Shown here: piece by piece, positions 19,287-28,560 of the stretch
Layout: the number at the start of each line of letters is the position of its first letter
How positions within the stretch are numbered: the first letter of the stretch is position 1
Assembly (NCBI GenBank): GCA_018384595.1
Contig: JAHAYO010000043.1
Coordinates: 1 to 64,000 of the forward strand
Origin: Thiopseudomonas sp.
GTDB taxonomy: Bacteria > Pseudomonadota > Gammaproteobacteria > Pseudomonadales > Pseudomonadaceae
Reading direction: 5' to 3'
Length of the DNA stretch: 64,000 nt
The notes under the pieces: model-generated
Told to the model about the DNA's origin: nothing
Seen by the model: only the letters and a program-made list of their open reading frames with translations
Database searches by the model: none
Position numbers and translations under genes: made by a program

Positions 19287-20611
19287 CCCTTTGTGCCTTG
19301 GATGCGTGCGCGCCACTGCTTGGCGCGGGCGCGGATGGCTTCGGCATCCATGCGCAGCAGCTGGCGGTTATGTACCAGCTGTTTGCCGCCAACCCAAACA
19401 TGCTCCACGGCGCTGCCATGGCAGGCATACACCAGCTGTGAGACGGGGTCATACACCGGCTGGGTCGCCAGCGCCGACAGGTTGATGCTGACTAAATCAG
19501 CTAGCTTGCCGCTTTCCAGCGAGCCGGTTTTATCCTGTAACCCCAGTGCGCGGGCACCGTTGAGGGTGGCCATACGCAGCGCCTGATGGGCGTTGAGCGC
19601 CGCCGCATTGCCGGATACCGCCTTGGCCAGTAGGGCAGCACTGCGCATTTCCAGTAACACATCCAGCGTGTTATTGCTGGCGGCACCGTCTGTGCCCAGT
19701 GCCACATTAATACCTGCTTGCCACAGCCGGTCTACCGGGCAAAAACCGCTGGCCAGCTTGAGGTTGGACTGTGGGCAGTGCACCAAGCTGCAGTTGTTGG
19801 CCAGCAGTAACTGGATGTCGGCGGTATCCACCTGGGTCATGTGCACCGCCTGAAACAGCGGCCCGAGCAGACCGCGCTCGGCCACCCGCGCCAGTGGACG
19901 CTGGCCATGCAGCTGTAGGCTTTCCTGCACCTCACGGGCGGTTTCATGCAGGTGCATCTGCACGCCGATGTCGAGTTGGTTCAGCAGCGCTGCCAGCTTG
20001 TCCAGATTGGCATCGCTGACCGTATAGGGCGCATGGGGGCCAAAGGCCAAATCAATACGCGGATGCACTTTGAAATCGTCATGCAGCGCCAGTCCCATGC
20101 GCAGCGCCTCATCCACATCGCGAATGCCGGGCATGGGGAAATCGGCCACCGGCATGCAGATTTGCGCACGGATACCGCTGTGATGCACCTGCTGACAGGC
20201 CACCTCTGGGTAAAAATACATGTCCGAAAAGCAGGTCACCCCGGCCAGCAACTGCTCGGCAATCGCAAGGTCGGTGCCGTCGCGTACAAAGTCCTCATCC
20301 ACCCAGCGCGCCTCAGCCGGCCAGATATGATCCTGCAACCAGCTGTGTAGCGGCAGGTCATCGGCCATGCCGCGAAACAGACTCATCGCCGCATGACCAT
20401 GGGCATTGACCAACCCCGGCACCAGCACGCTGTCTGGCAGCTCCAGCACCTGTGCGTAGCTGTATTTCAGCGCCCGCTCACGCGGTGCCAACAGCGCAAT
20501 GCTGTCGCCACGGATGGCCAGGCCGTAGTTTTCCAACACCACGCCGGCCGGTTCCACCGGTACTAGCCATTTGGGTAGCAGTAGGGTGTCGTAATGAATG
20601 GGCTGGGGCAT
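19283..20611 (-). CDS. mtaD: TRZ/ATZ family amidohydrolase, 5'-methylthioadenosine/S-adenosylhomocysteine deaminase-like
   Basis: [80 protein letters not shown]. Confidence 0.88.
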   Translation of the reverse strand: MPQPIHYDTLLLPKWLVPVEPAGVVLENYGLAIRGDSIALLAPRERALKYSYAQVLELPDSVLVPGLVNAHGHAAMSLFRGMADDLPLHSWLQDHIWPAEARWVDEDFVRDGTDLAIAEQLLAGVTCFSDMYFYPEVACQQVHHSGIRAQICMPVADFPMPGIRDVDEALRMGLALHDDFKVHPRIDLAFGPHAPYTVSDANLDKLAALLNQLDIGVQMHLHETAREVQESLQLHGQRPLARVAERGLLGPLFQAVHMTQVDTADIQLLLANNCSLVHCPQSNLKLASGFCPVDRLWQAGINVALGTDGAASNNTLDVLLEMRSAALLAKAVSGNAAALNAHQALRMATLNGARALGLQDKTGSLESGKLADLVSINLSALATQPVYDPVSQLVYACHGSAVEHVWVGGKQLVHNRQLLRMDAEAIRARAKQWRARIQGTKG

Positions 20612-20821
20612 GGCAGCATTCCTTTTGTGGGCTAGAGAGTGTGGCACCGGTAGCTGTCTGCATGCCAGCTATTAACAACATGAAGACGCTTTGTTTGCAG
20701 GTGTTTGGAGCAATATACGACAAAATGAACGAACTTGTGCCACAGTTGGGCGGCGCACTGCGCCTGTGCATCCAGCGTTGGCGGCAAAACTTTGCTTAGA
20801 ATTTGTATGGAGAGAACGGCT

Positions 20822-21820
20822 ATGAACTGGTTTGAACGCTTAACGGGCTTTGCTGAAAAATCGCCTGAACAGGTGCGCGAGCTATTGCGCATGGAGGATA
20901 ACTGGCTGCATTCCAAGGTCAACGGGCAGCGCTGGTACTGTGGTGAGTTTCGTTCTCCCTTGCTGCATCAGTTGCGCATGGGTAAGCAGCCGTCTGCCGA
21001 TGATTTGCCCAGGCTTCGGGTGCGTGAACGGGTTGCTGATGTGCAGCAATTACACGCCGATCCAGACAATGCCGGTGCCATTTTTCAGGTGGCTTCGCAG
21101 TTCAATATGCTGGAAATGGTCGGCCCTGAGCGCACCCCAGAACTGGGCGTTGGTATGTATGAGCATGATCCTACCCAAGGGCCGGCCTGCGCCATAGCGG
21201 CGGGTGCTGGAACTATCTGGCGCAATTATTTTATGCCGCTGTTAGGGCAGATAGGGCAAAGCGAACAGGTACAGTTTGACGCCCTGAGCGCACTTGGTCT
21301 TGAACTGGGCAACCACAACGGCGAGCTGTGGCAAATGCGCAATGGTTATGCGCTGGCCAGCCAGCAGGGAGTTGAGCAAATCAACAAGCGCATTCAGGCC
21401 GCCAGTGCAGAGCAGCGTGAACAGCTAAAAGGCTTTTTACGCATTGGCTGGCAGGCTGACACTCAAGTCACTTTGCCTGGCTGTACGCATTGGGTACACC
21501 AGCTGTATTGCAGCGCATTGCCGGTGGCCTATTCCACGCATCCGGCTGACCTGTGGGAGCCGTTTGCACGGTTAATTCTGGAAGCCGCTTACGAGGCAAC
21601 CTTTGCCATCGCCTACCAGCAGTCGGTCGAGCAGGGCCGCACTAAGCTGTATCTGACGCTGCTTGGCGGCGGCGCTTTTGGCAATGCAACCCCGTGGATT
21701 ATTGATGCCATTGAACCCATGCTGCACCAATACGCCAGCGCCGATTTGGATGTGGCGATTGTTAGTTACGGCCAGTCCAATCCGGCGGTGAAGACGTTGG
21801 TAGATGAGGGGGTGAGCTAA
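20822..21820 (+). CDS. uncharacterised protein, macro-domain-like motifs (332 aa)
   Basis: ATG 20822; QVASQFNMLEMV, DPTQGPACAIAAGAGTIWRNYF, LYLTLLGGGAFGNATPWIIDAI, VAIVSYGQSNPAVKTLV. Confidence 0.65.
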   Translation: MNWFERLTGFAEKSPEQVRELLRMEDNWLHSKVNGQRWYCGEFRSPLLHQLRMGKQPSADDLPRLRVRERVADVQQLHADPDNAGAIFQVASQFNMLEMVGPERTPELGVGMYEHDPTQGPACAIAAGAGTIWRNYFMPLLGQIGQSEQVQFDALSALGLELGNHNGELWQMRNGYALASQQGVEQINKRIQAASAEQREQLKGFLRIGWQADTQVTLPGCTHWVHQLYCSALPVAYSTHPADLWEPFARLILEAAYEATFAIAYQQSVEQGRTKLYLTLLGGGAFGNATPWIIDAIEPMLHQYASADLDVAIVSYGQSNPAVKTLVDEGVS

Positions 21821-21876
21821 AGCAGTCAGATTCATTTAACGCACATGGACCTAACTGCTTGGATAGCTTTTACGCA

Positions 21877-22672
21877 TTATTGGATGACTTCTTCCAGCGT
21901 ATGGGCAAAGAGTACGCGCTCGGCCCAGAGATCCAGCTCTTCGGCGTTGGTGCTATGTAGGCGCTGGATTATTGAGTTGTCTAGGCCGTTAAATTTCAAG
22001 CGCAGCAGCTTTTCTAGCAGAGCGGCGCGCCCGCTCAGTTCGCCGTGTTGCAGACCCTGTTGCAGGCCTTTTTCACGTCCTTGCTCCAAGCCTTGTTGTT
22101 TCCATTCTTCAAACCGGCTTTCAACACGGTTGGCTAACATGGGCGGTATCTCCTGCAGCGTTTCTACTGCTGTGGTGCAAAAGGCGCTTAAACCAGCGTG
22201 TGAGTACCTTATCGATACGCTCGCGTTTTGGGTGTTGGCGGATGCTGTTGGCCAGGACTTGCGCCACCTGCTGCATATCGCTGGCAGTGCGGGCGTTTTC
22301 CACATTAAACACCAGCTGTAGCAGGTTGTTACCGCCGGTGCAGCCGCTCGTGCAATCGCTGACATCCAGTAAGAAATACGCTTGTTGCGGCTGGTAGCGT
22401 TGCAGCATAGCCGGTGCCGGATGCCGCAGGTTGAGCATGTTGGTGTGCGGTGTCCAGCGGCGCTCGCCATTGTAAAGTATCAATGGAAATACCAGTGGTA
22501 AGCCTTCGCGGGTGGTGAATGTTCTTTGCTTGAGTAATTGGTGATAAAAGGCGGCGCTGTAATGCAGCATGCGCAGCGGCATGTTCTGGTCTACGCTGGA
22601 CTGAAACTCCAGAAAAATATGCAGGTACAGGCGTGGCCGTGTGCTTTGGCGGCTGACATCAGCCGGTAACAT
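21877..22672 (-). pseudogene. Rpn-family recombination-promoting nuclease/transposase-like remnant, N-terminally truncated and frameshifted
   Basis: 22672-22121 frame: YLHIFLEFQSSVDQNMPLRMLHYSAAFYHQLL...; continues in another frame (about 22180-21877): LANRVESRFEEWKQQGLEQGREKGLQQGL... Confidence 0.75.
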
Positions 22673-22732
22673 TGTCCTTCTATGATTGTGCTACACCATG
22701 AACATCATGTGGCCGTTGATTAAGGAAAGGAC

Positions 22733-24064
22733 ATGCAGGCAGGTTTTACAGGATTACGCATCCGCTATCAGTACATTGTGCTCGCGGCTTTGCTGGGACT
22801 GACGTTGCACGCGCATGCGCTGGAGCTGACCCTCAAGGGCTCCAACACCATCGGGGCGCTGCTCGCGCCGCGGCTGGCAGAAGGCATGCTCAAGGCGTCC
22901 GGCGCGCGCGATATTCGTGTGCAACTTCATTCTGACGGACGCGAGCACTTGATTAGCGCGACCAGCGCCGAAGGCGAACCCATCACCATACGTATCAGTG
23001 CTCAGGGTTCAAGCACCGGCTTTAGCGGGCTGCTTGACCGCAGTGGCCAGATTGCCCTCGCCTCGCGCCCAATCCGCACCGACGAAGTGCAGGCGCTGGC
23101 TGCGGCTGGCGACCTGCGCAGTCTGCAGGCTGAGCAGGTGATTGGCTTGGACGGGCTGGCGGTTATTGTGCACCCAGACAATCCGCTTGGCGCACTTAGC
23201 GTAGAGCAGCTGGCTGCGATTTTTTCCGGACAAATCAATCGCTGGGAGCAACTGGGCGAGCACAGGGGAGCTATCCGGCTGTATGCCCGTGACAGTCAGT
23301 CTGGTACCTGGGAAACCTTTCGGGATCTGGTGCTGGCCCCGGTACAGCGCGAATTACACGCATCGGCTTACCGTTACTCGTCCAATGCCGCGCTGTCACG
23401 GGATGTCAGTTTTGACGTCAATGGTATCGGCTTTGTGGGCCTCGATAGCATTGGGCGTGCACGGGCGCTGGCCTTGTCCGCCGGCCAGTCGCGGCCCATG
23501 CTGCCCAGCCAGAAACAGGTAGCCACCGAGGATTACCCGCTGGCCCGCCGCCTGTATTTGTACCAGCGTCCCGACGAGCAAAATCCGCTGGCGCAGGCCC
23601 TGATCGACTTTACCCAGAGCCATGCCGGCCAGCAGCTGGTCAGCCAGGTCGGCTTTGTCGGCCAGAACATCGAAGCTGGGCAGGAAGAGGCGCGCAGCGA
23701 TATGCCGGAGGCTTACCGCACCCTGGCGCAGGAGGCGCGTCGGCTGTCGGTCAACTTTCGTTTTGAGGAAGGACTGGCCCGGCTCGACAACAAGGCCATG
23801 CAAGACATCAAACGCCTGGCCGCCTACCTGCGCGAGCATGACAAGACGGACAACAGTGTTGTGCTGGTGGGCTTCAGCGATCCAAGGCGCAGCAACGCCG
23901 GCCTGCTGTCCCGCCTGCGAGCCATGATTGTGCGCACGGAACTGGCCAGGCACGACATCATCATCAGGGATGTGCTGGGCGTGGGTGACCAGCTGCCGGT
24001 CGCCACCAACTCGGGTCTGGAAGGGCGCTACAAAAACCGTCGGGTAGAGGTGTGGGTGTATTAG
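22733..24064 (+). CDS. PstS-like periplasmic binding protein fused to OmpA-like C-terminal domain
   Basis: N-term LTLKGSNTIGALLAPRLAEG ... GLDGLAVIVHPDNPLGALSVEQLAAIFSGQINRWEQLG; C-term VNFRFEEGLARLDNKAMQDIKRLAAYL...GFSDPRRSNAGLLSRLRA...RYKNRRVEVWVY. Confidence 0.85.
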   Translation: MQAGFTGLRIRYQYIVLAALLGLTLHAHALELTLKGSNTIGALLAPRLAEGMLKASGARDIRVQLHSDGREHLISATSAEGEPITIRISAQGSSTGFSGLLDRSGQIALASRPIRTDEVQALAAAGDLRSLQAEQVIGLDGLAVIVHPDNPLGALSVEQLAAIFSGQINRWEQLGEHRGAIRLYARDSQSGTWETFRDLVLAPVQRELHASAYRYSSNAALSRDVSFDVNGIGFVGLDSIGRARALALSAGQSRPMLPSQKQVATEDYPLARRLYLYQRPDEQNPLAQALIDFTQSHAGQQLVSQVGFVGQNIEAGQEEARSDMPEAYRTLAQEARRLSVNFRFEEGLARLDNKAMQDIKRLAAYLREHDKTDNSVVLVGFSDPRRSNAGLLSRLRAMIVRTELARHDIIIRDVLGVGDQLPVATNSGLEGRYKNRRVEVWVY

Positions 24065-24212
24065 CCTGAGCGGCCGGGGCAGGCCGCAACCTTGGGCAAC
24101 CCGGGGGCTGCTAAATCGGGGAGAGGCCCACGCTTCGCCTGAATCTAAACACGCGGTTGAGCGCTATTTATTCAAAGGCGAGGTGTAGAAAAAGCTTTAT
24201 TTTGATGGGGGA

Positions 24213-24289
24213 TGGCGCGCCCAGGTGGATTCGAACCACCGGCCTCACCCTTAGGAGGGGTGCGCTCTATCCAGCTGAGCTATGGGCGC
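24213..24289 (-). tRNA. tRNA-Arg(CCT)
   Basis: minus strand GCGCCCATAGCTCAGCTGGATAGAGCGCACCCCTCCTAAGGGTGAGGCCGGTGGTTCGAATCCACCTGGGCGCGCCA; loop CTCCTAA, encoded CCA. Confidence 0.95.
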
Positions 24290-24404
24290 TACACGATGCG
24301 AGGGCCGCGCATTATGCCAAAGCAGCCGTGTTTTCGGCAACCGCAGGGCGCGCAAATTAACGGAGCGCGGCTTTGTCCCAATAATGGATGAATGTGCCAT
24401 ATCC

Positions 24405-24433
24405 TTGACAAAGAAGCAGAAAGGCGGATAATT
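24405..24433 (+). promoter_or_regulatory. sigma70-like promoter upstream of thrS (TTGACA-N17-ATAATT)
   Basis: TTGACA 24405-24410, 17-nt spacer, ATAATT 24428-24433. Confidence 0.7.
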
Positions 24434-24440
24434 CCGTCGC

Positions 24441-24464
24441 GGTCGCACTTATGCGGCCTTTTTT
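24441..24464 (+). terminator. hairpin + T-tract just downstream of the thrS promoter (candidate attenuator)
   Basis: GGTCGCA-CTTA-TGCGGCC-TTTTTTATTTATT. Confidence 0.6.
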
Positions 24465-24526
24465 ATTTATTTCCGCAGCTTAGCTGCGTCCAGTGACTAC
24501 GAATTGCCACGCTAGGGGTTTCCCGT

Positions 24527-24543
24527 CTGCCACCGTAGGGCAG
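24527..24543 (+). promoter_or_regulatory. thrS leader hairpin resembling tRNA-Thr anticodon arm (CGU)
   Basis: CTGCC-ACCGTAG-GGCAG, 5-bp stem, 7-nt loop with CGT at anticodon positions. Confidence 0.65.
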
Positions 24544-24583
24544 GAGGCTAGCAGTTCGCTCTTACTGGCTCATCCCAACCCAT

Positions 24584-24604
24584 GTGACCTTTGGTAGGGG
24601 TCAC
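24584..24604 (+). promoter_or_regulatory. thrS leader hairpin resembling tRNA-Thr anticodon arm (GGU)
   Basis: GTGACCT-TTGGTAG-GGGTCAC; loop UUGGUAG versus E. coli tRNA-Thr(GGU) loop UUGGUAA; just upstream of the SD. Confidence 0.75.
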
Positions 24605-24623
24605 CACTAGGAGAGGAGGCGCC

Positions 24624-26540
24624 ATGCCCGTTATTACCCTTCCTGACGGAAGTCAGCGTAGTTTTGAACATCCCGTATCCATCATGCAGGTTGCCGAGTC
24701 TATCGGTGCTGGCCTGGCCAAGGCCACGGTCGCTGGCCGCGTCAATGGCCGTTTGCTGGATGCCTGTGACCTGATCACCGAAGACTCCGAGCTGCAAATT
24801 ATTACGCCCAAAGATCAGGAAGGTCTTGAAATTATTCGCCACTCCTGTGCGCACCTGATTGGTCATGCGATCAAACAGTTGTACCCAGAGGTCAAAATGG
24901 TCATTGGGCCGGTGATTGATGAGGGTTTTTATTACGACGTTTTCAGCGAGCGTCCGTTTAATCCTGAAGATTTGGACGCCATCGACAAGCGTATGCGCGA
25001 GCTGATTGCCCAAGATTATGACGTGATCAAAAAGCTGACTCCACGCGCTGAGGTAATCAAAACCTTCCAAGAGCGTGGCGAAGCGTACAAATTACGCCTG
25101 ATTGATGACATGCCCGATGAAACCGAAATGGGCCTGTACTATCACCAAGAATATGTGGATATGTGCCGTGGTCCGCACGTACCCAATACTCGTTTTCTAA
25201 AGCATTTCAAACTGACGCGTTTCTCCGGTGCTTATTGGCGCGGCGACTCGAAAAACGAGCAATTACAACGTATTTACGGCACTGCTTGGGCGGATAAAAA
25301 GCAACTGGCCGAGTATATCAAGCGGATCGAAGAGGCGGAAAAGCGCGATCACCGTCGTTTGGGTAAGCGTCTGGATCTGTTCCACACCCAAGAGGAAGCG
25401 CCGGGCATGGTGTTCTGGCACCCCAAAGGCTGGACGCTATATCAGGTGCTTGAGCAGTACATGCGCAAGGTGCAGAACGACAACGGCTATCAGGAAATCC
25501 GCACGCCGCAGGTGGTGGATCGCATCCTGTGGGAAAAGTCAGGTCACTGGGCTAACTACGCTGACAACATGTTTATTACTGAGTCAGAAGCGCGCGACTA
25601 CGCCATTAAGCCGATGAACTGCCCCTGTCACGTGCAGGTGTATAACCAAGGCTTAAAAAGCTACCGCGAGCTGCCGCTGCGTTTGGCCGAGTTTGGTGCT
25701 TGTCACCGTAACGAGCCGTCCGGTGCACTGCACGGCATTATGCGCGTGCGCGGCTTTACCCAAGATGATGCGCATATTTTCTGTACTGAAGAGCAGATGC
25801 AGTCTGAGTCAGCGGCGTTTATTAAGCTGACGCAGCAGGTTTATCGCGACTTTGGTTTTGAAGATATTGAGCTCAAATTGTCCACTCGCCCTGAGCAGCG
25901 TATCGGCTCGGACGATCAGTGGGACCTAGCGGAAAAAGCACTGGAAGAAGCGCTTAAAGAAGCTGGGCTTGAGTACGAGTTACAGCCAGGCGAGGGCGCT
26001 TTCTATGGTCCGAAAATCGAGTTCTCCCTACGCGATAGCCTAGGCCGTGTCTGGCAGTGCGGAACGCTGCAACTGGACTTTAACTTGCCGGTTCGCTTGG
26101 GTGCTGAATTTGTCACCGAGGACAACAGCCGTGCTCATCCGGTGATGTTGCATCGCGCTATTCTTGGCTCGTTCGAGCGCTTTATCGGTATTCTGATCGA
26201 GCATTACGAAGGTGCTTTCCCTGCTTGGCTGGCGCCAGTACAAGCTGTGGTGATGAATATCAGTGAAAAACAGTCGGACTTTGTTCGTGAAGTGCAGCGT
26301 AGCTTGCAGGAGCGTGGTTATCGAGTTAAGACTGACCTGCGTAACGAAAAAATCGGCTTCAAAATCCGCGAACATACTTTGCAGAAAATACCTTTCTTGC
26401 TGGTGGTTGGGGATAAAGAAGTAGAAAATCGCCAGGTTGCCGTGCGTACTCGCGGCGGTGAAGATCTGGGCTCTTTGAGTCTGGATGACTTTGTAGCGCT
26501 GCTGGATGTGGCGATTGCCAAGCGTGGGCGTCAGGACTGA
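24624..26540 (+). CDS. thrS: threonyl-tRNA synthetase
   Basis: [28 protein letters not shown]..., [57 protein letters not shown]. Confidence 0.97.
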   Translation: MPVITLPDGSQRSFEHPVSIMQVAESIGAGLAKATVAGRVNGRLLDACDLITEDSELQIITPKDQEGLEIIRHSCAHLIGHAIKQLYPEVKMVIGPVIDEGFYYDVFSERPFNPEDLDAIDKRMRELIAQDYDVIKKLTPRAEVIKTFQERGEAYKLRLIDDMPDETEMGLYYHQEYVDMCRGPHVPNTRFLKHFKLTRFSGAYWRGDSKNEQLQRIYGTAWADKKQLAEYIKRIEEAEKRDHRRLGKRLDLFHTQEEAPGMVFWHPKGWTLYQVLEQYMRKVQNDNGYQEIRTPQVVDRILWEKSGHWANYADNMFITESEARDYAIKPMNCPCHVQVYNQGLKSYRELPLRLAEFGACHRNEPSGALHGIMRVRGFTQDDAHIFCTEEQMQSESAAFIKLTQQVYRDFGFEDIELKLSTRPEQRIGSDDQWDLAEKALEEALKEAGLEYELQPGEGAFYGPKIEFSLRDSLGRVWQCGTLQLDFNLPVRLGAEFVTEDNSRAHPVMLHRAILGSFERFIGILIEHYEGAFPAWLAPVQAVVMNISEKQSDFVREVQRSLQERGYRVKTDLRNEKIGFKIREHTLQKIPFLLVVGDKEVENRQVAVRTRGGEDLGSLSLDDFVALLDVAIAKRGRQD

Positions 26541-26562
26541 TTTTAATCTGGATGAGGTAAGC

Positions 26563-26599
26563 AAAAGCGCTAGGGGTTATGCCTCTGGCGCTTTTTTTT
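26563..26599 (+). terminator. intrinsic terminator after thrS
   Basis: AAAAGCGCTAGGGGTTATGCCTCTGGCGCTTTTTTTT. Confidence 0.85.
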
Positions 26600-26627
26600 G
26601 CCTGCATGTTTAGCCAGTGTCGGCCGG

Positions 26628-27113
26628 TTATGGAGCCTGCCGCTCTTTTGCCACAAAATTGCGAATAAGCCGTGCAAAACCCCACGGAATGGAGCCCAGT
26701 ACAAGCAGTACCAGACTACTGGGCAGGTCGGGCCCAGTACGCAGCACGCTGATGGATGGTATGGCATTCAGTACATATACCGGCACAGCAGTGTTGGGGT
26801 CGATAGTTTCAAAAATCCCAATGGGCAGGCAGAAGCAGGGCAACCAGCTGTTGTAGGTCTTGCCCTGGTAGTGATAGCGATACTGAATCAGTTGAACGTT
26901 TACTGAGTGGGCCTTGGTTGCGCGCGGCGTGTTATAGCCGCCGCCGGAACTGCGTATGCTGCCTTGTTGCATAATTGTGCCGGGGACGGCTGGCCAATAC
27001 ACACTATAGATACCCAGTGCGAAAATCAGGATAGTGGCCAAACCCATTGATCGGGCTAGCAGATCAAGCCAAGAGGCCAATTTGAGCAAAGAGCGGGTAT
27101 CCGAAGAGGGCAT
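26628..27113 (-). CDS. DUF3592-like membrane protein
   Basis: two hydrophobic segments flanking VQLIQYRYHYQGKTYNSWLPCF; DUF3592-type layout. Confidence 0.6.
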   Translation of the reverse strand: MPSSDTRSLLKLASWLDLLARSMGLATILIFALGIYSVYWPAVPGTIMQQGSIRSSGGGYNTPRATKAHSVNVQLIQYRYHYQGKTYNSWLPCFCLPIGIFETIDPNTAVPVYVLNAIPSISVLRTGPDLPSSLVLLVLGSIPWGFARLIRNFVAKERQAP

Positions 27114-27167
27114 GTGCCGAGTCCTTTCACAGACAGCGAGTGAGCAACCAATACGATCAGGACAGGC

Positions 27168-27662
27168 TTATGCGTAGCCAAGCTGCTGTTCAGCCGCTGC
27201 TTGCCCCAAACTTTCCACCGTACGCCAGAGCCATTGGGGCAGGCTTTCCGGGTCCAGACTGTCGATCAGGTTTTTCACAGCCAGACCCAGCTCGGTGTCG
27301 CCATCAATTTGCAAACGGCGGCGGAAGAACAGGGTGTCAGGGTCTTCCTGGCGGCTGGCCAGCAACAAAAATTCACGCCAGTTGCCGCCAATGGTCACTT
27401 CCACCGGAGCTTGCCGGGCCACTTGCAGCTGGTTGCTGCGTGGGCTTTTGGTGATGCACCATTGCAGCCCCAGGTCATGGATGTGCAGCTGTACCCAGCG
27501 GTCATCAAGGATGTCAAACAGGCCGTCTGCAATGGCTTCGGCAAATACCTTGTTTAGGCCTCTCTGCACGGCCAGACGCTGGGCGGCATAGGGTGTATGG
27601 CGGGCCAGCGGCAGTACACGATCACCAGCCGACAGCAACAGGGGTAGGGTTTTCTTTAGCAT
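27168..27662 (-). CDS. ubiT: SCP2-domain ubiquinone biosynthesis accessory factor UbiT
   Basis: SCP2-like VEVTIGGNWREFLLLASRQEDPDTLFFRRRLQIDGDTELGLAVKNLIDSLD; adjacent to ubiU/ubiV. Confidence 0.88.
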   Translation of the reverse strand: MLKKTLPLLLSAGDRVLPLARHTPYAAQRLAVQRGLNKVFAEAIADGLFDILDDRWVQLHIHDLGLQWCITKSPRSNQLQVARQAPVEVTIGGNWREFLLLASRQEDPDTLFFRRRLQIDGDTELGLAVKNLIDSLDPESLPQWLWRTVESLGQAAAEQQLGYA

Positions 27663-28546
27663 AGTCCGGCCTCCTCGGCGGTTACCATTCCGGGACGTCC
27701 GTGCCAATAGCCGTTACAGCCCTGCACGGCCAGCGGCGGTTGCTCACCCTGGCGGACGCGGTCCCAGGACTGGATGATGTCGCCCATACCACGTGCGCGC
27801 GGGCTAAGGCGGGCAATGTCGGCACCCTGCTGTTTGAGCGAAGGGAAGTCAGCCAGCAGGTTGTTGACCTCGGCAGACATGGTTTGAATGCCGTTGATGG
27901 TAAACAGCGGCTGTCCTTCCTGGCTGGCCAGGGGGATGCCTTCTTCATAGTTGATGCAGCAAAATTCGCATTCGTCTTTGGGACGGTTTTCCGCGCGGGC
28001 GGTAAAGCAGCGGGCCGAATAAGCCAGCGGCAGGTGGCCATAAGCAAAGACTTCGACTTCGGGCCGCTGAATGCCCATGTCGTCCAGTTGCTCCAGGGTG
28101 TTCTTGATCATGCTGCCGGCGCACTCGACCGGTGGTGCCCAGCGGATCAGGCCACTGTCAATGAACTCGGCCAGTGCGCGTCCGCTATAGATGTTCAGCG
28201 CCGGGCCGCCGGCAAACGGCAGTTTGCGTTCGGACAGGAACTGTACGGCAGCGATGTCGTTGGCTTCCACCATGAAATCGCCGTTGTCGCACAGGCGCTT
28301 GAGGCTGGAGACTTCGGAGTTGGCTTCAATCAGGGTCAGGCCGGACAGCACGATTTGTGCCTTGGTGGCCTGCTGCAGTTCGCGAGCCAGACCGACCCAG
28401 CCGTCAAGGTTGAACTCGCGCCGTTTCGAGCACACGGTTTCGCCCATGTAGATGATGTCGAGTGGCTGTTCGGCCATGTCGGCATAAAACCGTGTGACCT
28501 GGTCGCGGGGCCAGAAAAACAGGATGGGGCCCAGGGATAGTTTCAT
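27656..28546 (-). CDS. ubiV: U32 family peptidase-like UbiV (O2-independent ubiquinone hydroxylation)
   Basis: MKLSLGPILFFWPRDQVTRFYADMAEQPLDIIYMGETVCSKRREFNLDGWVGLAREL. Confidence 0.92.
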   Translation of the reverse strand: MKLSLGPILFFWPRDQVTRFYADMAEQPLDIIYMGETVCSKRREFNLDGWVGLARELQQATKAQIVLSGLTLIEANSEVSSLKRLCDNGDFMVEANDIAAVQFLSERKLPFAGGPALNIYSGRALAEFIDSGLIRWAPPVECAGSMIKNTLEQLDDMGIQRPEVEVFAYGHLPLAYSARCFTARAENRPKDECEFCCINYEEGIPLASQEGQPLFTINGIQTMSAEVNNLLADFPSLKQQGADIARLSPRARGMGDIIQSWDRVRQGEQPPLAVQGCNGYWHGRPGMVTAEEAGLC

Positions 28547-28560
28547 TGTTTAATCAACTC

